Source: Qipengyuania sp. (GTDB taxonomy: Bacteria; Pseudomonadota; Alphaproteobacteria; Sphingomonadales; Sphingomonadaceae). Taken from it: a stretch of 52,397 nucleotides of DNA. The notes beneath the pieces were generated by a model. That model worked only from the letters and a program-made list of their open reading frames with translations, did not search any database and was not told the origin of the DNA. The stretch is taken from assembly GCA_019745075.1 (NCBI GenBank), contig JAIETR010000051.1, positions 1 through 52,397 of the forward strand, given 5' to 3'. Shown in pieces: positions 48,347 through 52,397 of the stretch (its first letter is position 1; every line of letters begins with the position of its first letter). The translations under genes were made by a program, and so were the position numbers.

Positions 48347-51265
48347 ATGAGGGCAGTGGCCACTCTGCTGGCGGGCGCGTGCGCCGCCGCGATTTCGATT
48401 CCGCTTCAGGCGCAGGACACCACCGAGGCCGAGCCGGACGCGGACCGCCCGGTCATCGTCGTCACCGCGCAACGGCGCGCGGAGAGTCTTCAGGCGGTTC
48501 CGATCGCGGTCAGCGCCTTCGATGCCGAAGCGCTCGTGGCGCAGCAGATCGAGAACGCCAGCGATTTGCAGCTCACGCTGCCAAACGTCTCGTTCACAAA
48601 ATCGAACTTCACCTCCTCGAGCTTCACAATTCGCGGGATCGGCGACCTGTGCGTGGGCGTCAGCTGCGACAGCGCCACCGCGATCCACACCAATGGCTCG
48701 CCGCTGTTCGGCACGCGCCTGTTCGAAACCGAATATTTCGACCTCGAGCGGATCGAGGTGCTGCGCGGCCCGCAAGGCACGCTGTTCGGGCGCAACGCCA
48801 CATCGGGCGTGGTCAACATCGTCACCGCCAAGCCAGACCTGTCGGGCTTCGGCGCCGCCGGCGAATTCGAATACGGCAATTACGACAGCATCAAGGCCAG
48901 GGGGATGATCAATATCCCGGTAGGCGATACCCTGGGTGTCCGCGTGGCGGGCTTCTACCTCAACCGCGACGGCTACACCAAGAACCTGTTCGACGGAAAC
49001 CGCATCGATGGGCGAAAGATGTACGCCGTGCGCGGCTCGGTGCGGTGGGAGCCGACTCCGGACACCACCATCGATGTCATGGGCTTCTACTTCAAGGAAG
49101 ACGACGACCGGATGCGCATCCAGAAGCAGCTGTGCCAATACGATCCCACCGGGGTGCTCGGCTGCCTCAACAACCGCCGCGACTTCGCCAAGACCAACAC
49201 CAGCGCGACCTTCACCGGAACGCTCGGTTCGGAGGAGTTCCTGCGCATCAACCGGCTCCCGCCCGGTTTCGGACTCAACAGCCTCTACGACGGCGGCGGC
49301 TACCGCAATTTCACCGAGCCGCGCGACGTGCGCGTGGTCAACACGCCGTTCACGCCCCAATATATCGCCGACGAGCTGCAGGTGCAGGGCCGGATCGAGC
49401 ACGACTTCGGCGGCCTCACCGCGCAGCTGACCGGCATCTACCAGTCGACCAGCGTCGATAGCCGGCAGGACTACAACCTCGGGGTCGCGGACCGCAGCTT
49501 CTATGCGCCCGCGCTCAACCAGCTCGCCTTCTTCGCGGCCAACGGCGTGCCGGGCGTCCCGGGCTCGGCCGCCTATTTCGCGCCGATCGCGCAGGCCATC
49601 ATGCCGCAGGGCCCCAACGGCCCGCTGTGCACCTCCGACACGCGCCTCGACAACCGCGGCGCGTTCGAAGGCTTTTCGATCTGCAGCGGCCCCGGCCTTC
49701 AGTTCGACCGCTCCAATGGCAAGGGCGACGCCTGGTCGGTGGAGGGGATCGTTTCCTCCGACTTCGATGGACCCGTCAACTTCCTGGTCGGCGGCATCTA
49801 TGCGAAGGCCAGAACCACGGAAAACAGCTACTTCGTCAACGCCTTCGCGATCGACTACATCGCCGGCCTGCTGGGTTCGTTCACCACCTTCGGCACCACC
49901 CTCGATGCCAATCCCAACAACAACCTGCCGCCGGCCTATCTCGCGACCTCGTTCTTCCGCAACAATACGCAGTCGTTCCAGCTCGAGAGCTTCGGCATTT
50001 TCGGCGAAGTCTATTTCGACCTCACCGACCGGCTGAAGATCACTGGCGGGCTGCGCTACAACGACGACAGCAAATCGGTCACCGCGCGATCCACGCTGGC
50101 GAGCTTCCTCAATCCCTACAGCAACGACGGCGATCCCTTCGCCTCGCCCTTCGTGGGCAGTTTCGACGCCGATCCGGGCACGGCGGGCAACCAGCTCGTC
50201 CAGCGGCGCTCGGTGTCCTTCAGCAAGATCACCGGCCGCGCGGTCGTCGATTTCCAGATGACGCCCGACAATCTGCTCTACGCATCCTACTCGCGCGGCT
50301 ATAAATCGGGCGGCATCAATCCGCCGTTGCAGCCGATCTTCGCGGTCTCCGAAAGCTTCGGGCCCGAGAACATCGACGCCTTCGAAATCGGCAGCAAGAA
50401 CACATTGGCCAATGGAGCGCTTCAGCTCAACGCCACCGCGTTCTATTATAAATACAAGAACCTTCAGCTCAGCCGCATCATCGCGCGGACCTCGGTCAAT
50501 GACACGATCGACGCCAATATCTGGGGCGTGGAGCTCGAATCCCTCATCCGGCCCGATTACAACTGGCTGATCAACCTCAACTTCAGCTACCTCAACACCA
50601 GCGTGGCGGGCGACCAGTTCTTCTCGGACCCCCGCGATCCCGGGGGCGGCGATCCCAATGCGGTGATCATCAAGGACATCACCAACGGCGCGAATTGCGC
50701 GGTCACCGGGGCGGGCGCACGAGCCTTCGTCGGCGCGGTCAACGGCGGGCTGGGCCTCAGGGCGCCGACTGCTTTCCCGGCGGACGGTGGGATTGCCTCG
50801 ACCGGCGCATTCAGCATCTGCAACGTCCTGACCGCGCAGGCGACCGCGATCGGCGCGGCGTTCGGCGGCGTGCAGGTGCTGAGCCCCGGCGTGACCAAGA
50901 ACCTGCGAGGTAATTCGCTGCCGCAGGCGCCCAAGCTCAAGGCTTCCGCCGGGGTGCAATACACCGCCGAATTCGGCAGCGGCATGACGCTGGTCCCACG
51001 CTTCGACGTGACCTTCACCGGCGAGCAATACGGCAATGTCTTCAACGGGCCCGTCAACCGGATCGAACCCTTCGTCCAGGCGAATGCGCAGATCCAGCTC
51101 AATGGCGCGGAGAGCCGCTGGTACGCGCGCGCCTTCATCCAGAACATCTTCGACAATGATTCGGTGACCGGCCTCTATGTGACCGACGCCAGTTCGGGGC
51201 TGTTCACCAATATCTTCACGCTCGATCCGCGCCGCTACGGCGTGGCGGTGGGAGTCAAGTTCTAG
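48347..51265 (+). CDS. TonB-dependent receptor
   Basis: 972-aa outer-membrane receptor with a signal peptide (ending near LQAQ). The plug begins IVVTAQRRAESLQAVPIAVSAF and includes ERIEVLRGPQGTLFGRNATSGVVNIVTAKP; many barrel strands follow and the last residues are AVGVKF, with the expected terminal Phe. ATG 48347 is chosen for the GGAGGAG ribosome-binding site and the signal peptide. Substrate unknown. The TAG stop (51263-51265) is the first three bases of a 48-bp inverted-repeat arm. Confidence 0.94.
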   Translation: MRAVATLLAGACAAAISIPLQAQDTTEAEPDADRPVIVVTAQRRAESLQAVPIAVSAFDAEALVAQQIENASDLQLTLPNVSFTKSNFTSSSFTIRGIGDLCVGVSCDSATAIHTNGSPLFGTRLFETEYFDLERIEVLRGPQGTLFGRNATSGVVNIVTAKPDLSGFGAAGEFEYGNYDSIKARGMINIPVGDTLGVRVAGFYLNRDGYTKNLFDGNRIDGRKMYAVRGSVRWEPTPDTTIDVMGFYFKEDDDRMRIQKQLCQYDPTGVLGCLNNRRDFAKTNTSATFTGTLGSEEFLRINRLPPGFGLNSLYDGGGYRNFTEPRDVRVVNTPFTPQYIADELQVQGRIEHDFGGLTAQLTGIYQSTSVDSRQDYNLGVADRSFYAPALNQLAFFAANGVPGVPGSAAYFAPIAQAIMPQGPNGPLCTSDTRLDNRGAFEGFSICSGPGLQFDRSNGKGDAWSVEGIVSSDFDGPVNFLVGGIYAKARTTENSYFVNAFAIDYIAGLLGSFTTFGTTLDANPNNNLPPAYLATSFFRNNTQSFQLESFGIFGEVYFDLTDRLKITGGLRYNDDSKSVTARSTLASFLNPYSNDGDPFASPFVGSFDADPGTAGNQLVQRRSVSFSKITGRAVVDFQMTPDNLLYASYSRGYKSGGINPPLQPIFAVSESFGPENIDAFEIGSKNTLANGALQLNATAFYYKYKNLQLSRIIARTSVNDTIDANIWGVELESLIRPDYNWLINLNFSYLNTSVAGDQFFSDPRDPGGGDPNAVIIKDITNGANCAVTGAGARAFVGAVNGGLGLRAPTAFPADGGIASTGAFSICNVLTAQATAIGAAFGGVQVLSPGVTKNLRGNSLPQAPKLKASAGVQYTAEFGSGMTLVPRFDVTFTGEQYGNVFNGPVNRIEPFVQANAQIQLNGAESRWYARAFIQNIFDNDSVTGLYVTDASSGLFTNIFTLDPRRYGVAVGVKF

Positions 51266-51425
51266 AGCCAGATGACCTTAGGTAGCACCACCGTGATTGC
51301 CCGGAGCGGCTTCGTGGCGAGGCGCGGCGCGCGGCGCGGGCCGGTTGCCCGCGCAAGCGTCGCAACGCTGCCACGGGGCCGCTCCGGGCAATCACGGTGG
51401 TGCTACCTAAGGTCATCTGGCTCTA
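51263..51425. repeat. Perfect 48-bp inverted repeat around a structured 67-base centre
   Basis: The arms, 51263-51310 and 51378-51425, are exact reverse complements over 48 bases. The stem can be extended by CGTGGC/GCCACG (51313-51318 with 51370-51375) after a two-base mismatch. Inside are two more perfect hairpins: 8-bp GCGCGGGC (51334-51341) with 51347-51354, and 5-bp AGCGT (51356-51360) with 51365-51369. It lies between the convergent receptor and yhhQ genes and contributes the receptor stop codon. No ORF, no clear target-site duplication. Confidence 0.97.
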
Positions 51426-51482
51426 ACCCTTCGGTTCGCGTCACGGGGGGTGGAAGGGCCGGGCCGCGAGGCTCGGCCCTTC

Positions 51483-52232
51483 CTATACCGGCCTGGCGCC
51501 GCTCCGCGCGAAGGGAGAGAAATCGGTGCCGGTGTCGAACAGGTCGATACCCTCCCGCCGTTTGAGCCAGCCCACCACGCCGTAGGTGACCGGGGTCAGC
51601 AGCGCCTCCCACGCGGTCTTGATCGCCCATTGCGACAGCACCACTTGCCCCAGCAGCTCCGGCGGCCAGCCGGCGATCCCGTAGAAGGCGAGCGGGTAGA
51701 AGATCAGGCTGTCGAGCCCCTGGCCGACCAAGGTCGAGCCGATCGTCCGGCTCCACAGATGCTTGCCCTGGGTCCAGACCTTCATCCTGGCGAGCACATA
51801 GGAATTGGCGAACTCGCCCGCCCAGAAGGCGATCATCGAGGCCGCGACGATCCGCCAGGTGTTTCCGAACACCTTTTCATAGGCTGCCTGGCCATCCCAC
51901 CCGGCGGCGGCGGGAAGGCTGACCACCGCCCAGCTCATGAAGGCCATGAAGGCGAGCGCCGCAAAGCCGGTCCAGATCACGCGGCGCGCGCGGGCATAGC
52001 CATAGACCTCGGTCAGCACGTCGCCGATGATGTAGCTGACCGGAAAGAACAGCACCCCGGCGCCGAACGGCCATTGCTCGCCGCTCGGCAGGGTGACGTA
52101 GCTGGGCTTGGAGGCGCCGATCAGGTTGGAGAGCAGCAGGATGGTCACGAACGCGGCCATCACCAGGTCGTAGTAGCGGAAATGCAGGCCGGGCGCGGAG
52201 GCTTCGGTCGGGGTCGGCGGCGGCTTATCCAT
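51483..52232 (-). CDS. yhhQ: Queuosine precursor transporter (YhhQ/DUF165 family)
   Basis: 249-aa membrane protein with about six helices. The family pattern is visible: LLLSNLIGASK near the N-terminus, FPVSYIIGDVLTEVYGYARARRVIWTGF, and RTIGSTLVGQGLDSLIFYPLAF. It takes up preQ-type precursors for tRNA queuosine synthesis. ATG 52232 (MDKPPPT) gives a normal N-terminus; a longer frame to 52268 adds no recognisable sequence. It is convergent with the third TonB receptor gene across the large inverted repeat. Confidence 0.9.
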   Translation of the reverse strand: MDKPPPTPTEASAPGLHFRYYDLVMAAFVTILLLSNLIGASKPSYVTLPSGEQWPFGAGVLFFPVSYIIGDVLTEVYGYARARRVIWTGFAALAFMAFMSWAVVSLPAAAGWDGQAAYEKVFGNTWRIVAASMIAFWAGEFANSYVLARMKVWTQGKHLWSRTIGSTLVGQGLDSLIFYPLAFYGIAGWPPELLGQVVLSQWAIKTAWEALLTPVTYGVVGWLKRREGIDLFDTGTDFSPFARSGARPV

Positions 52233-52291
52233 CGGCGGGCGTCCTATCCGGCTTTGGCGCGGGGGCAAAGCGCGCTAAGGGCCCAGCCAAC

Positions 52292-52368
52292 GCGCCCGTA
52301 GTTCAACTGGATAGAGCACGAGCCTTCTAAGCTTGGAGTTGCAGGTTCGAGTCCTGCCGGGCGCGCCA
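52292..52368 (+). tRNA. tRNA-Arg (anticodon TCT)
   Basis: A full cloverleaf of 77 bases including an encoded 3' CCA. The acceptor stem is GCGCCCG with CGGGCGC; the anticodon stem-loop is CGAGC-CTTCTAA-GCTTG with anticodon TCT; the T arm is GCAGG-TTCGAGT-CCTGC. It would decode AGA codons. Confidence 0.95.
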
Positions 52369-52397
52369 AAGCTTTTCCTTCTAGCCCCGCATCGCGC

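Noticed and set aside
47099..51028. Very long open frame on the minus strand opposite virB11 and the third TonB receptor
   Set aside because: It is a by-product of the high GC content and codon bias of the plus-strand genes; no domain is recognisable, while both plus-strand genes have clear motifs. The same holds for long frames opposite virB4, metH and the lptF/lptG genes.
52292..52368. tRNA-Arg as an integration site of a mobile element
   Set aside because: There is no integrase and no repeated 3' end of the tRNA in the window; only 29 bases follow it.

Overview
The window is a GC-rich stretch of chromosome from an alphaproteobacterium, most likely a member of the Sphingomonadales (Sphingomonadaceae or Erythrobacteraceae). 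The evidence is an Entner-Doudoroff operon zwf-edd-glk-eda, a methionine synthase split over two genes, a ChpT phosphotransferase gene, three large TonB-dependent receptors, an alpha-type rpoH, and two families of GC-rich palindromic repeats. I see no phage genes, transposase, integrase, rRNA or CRISPR array. Every stretch between called genes is shorter than about 300 bases.

Layout. 33-4873 (minus): zwf-edd-glk-eda, glucose to pyruvate and glyceraldehyde-3-phosphate, with genes overlapping or nearly touching. 4960-9974 (minus): a transglutaminase-like protein, an 11-codon Trp-rich ORF with its own Shine-Dalgarno and terminator, a CHASE2/GGDEF-like/EAL c-di-GMP phosphodiesterase framed by CtrA-like sites, and rimO. 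10157-12309 (minus): surE and serS, separated only by a palindromic repeat. 12386-15738: a TonB-dependent receptor divergent from a TetR regulator, plus a small protein. 15752-17599 (minus): a degenerate glycoside hydrolase 3 homologue. 17868-23595 (plus): a SahR-like regulator with metF and the two halves of metH; the second half carries a 96-bp palindromic repeat in frame. 23592-34555: a GNAT-like protein, a fatty acid desaturase, lptF-lptG with two small lipoproteins, lipB, a membrane protein, rpoH, rluD, a JAMM peptidase, chpT and an AmpD-type amidase. 34561-34977: RNase P RNA.

35191-40179: a lipoprotein and TonB-dependent receptor operon with Pho-box-like repeats upstream, and a divergent small TPR-like exported protein. 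40339-48178: a compact VirB-type secretion cluster (lytic transglycosylase, B2, B3, B4, B6, B9, B10, B11) with no VirB5, B7, B8, VirD4 or relaxase in view. 48347-51265: a third TonB-dependent receptor whose stop codon is the first three bases of a perfect 48-bp inverted repeat. 51483-52368: yhhQ and a tRNA-Arg(TCT).

The most unusual items are the 163-bp inverted-repeat structure at 51263-51425, the reduced VirB cluster, the Pho-box-like control of the lipoprotein/receptor pair, the tiny Trp-rich ORF, and the palindromic repeat read through as protein inside metH and supplying the start region of surE. All calls come from reading the sequence; no database search was run.
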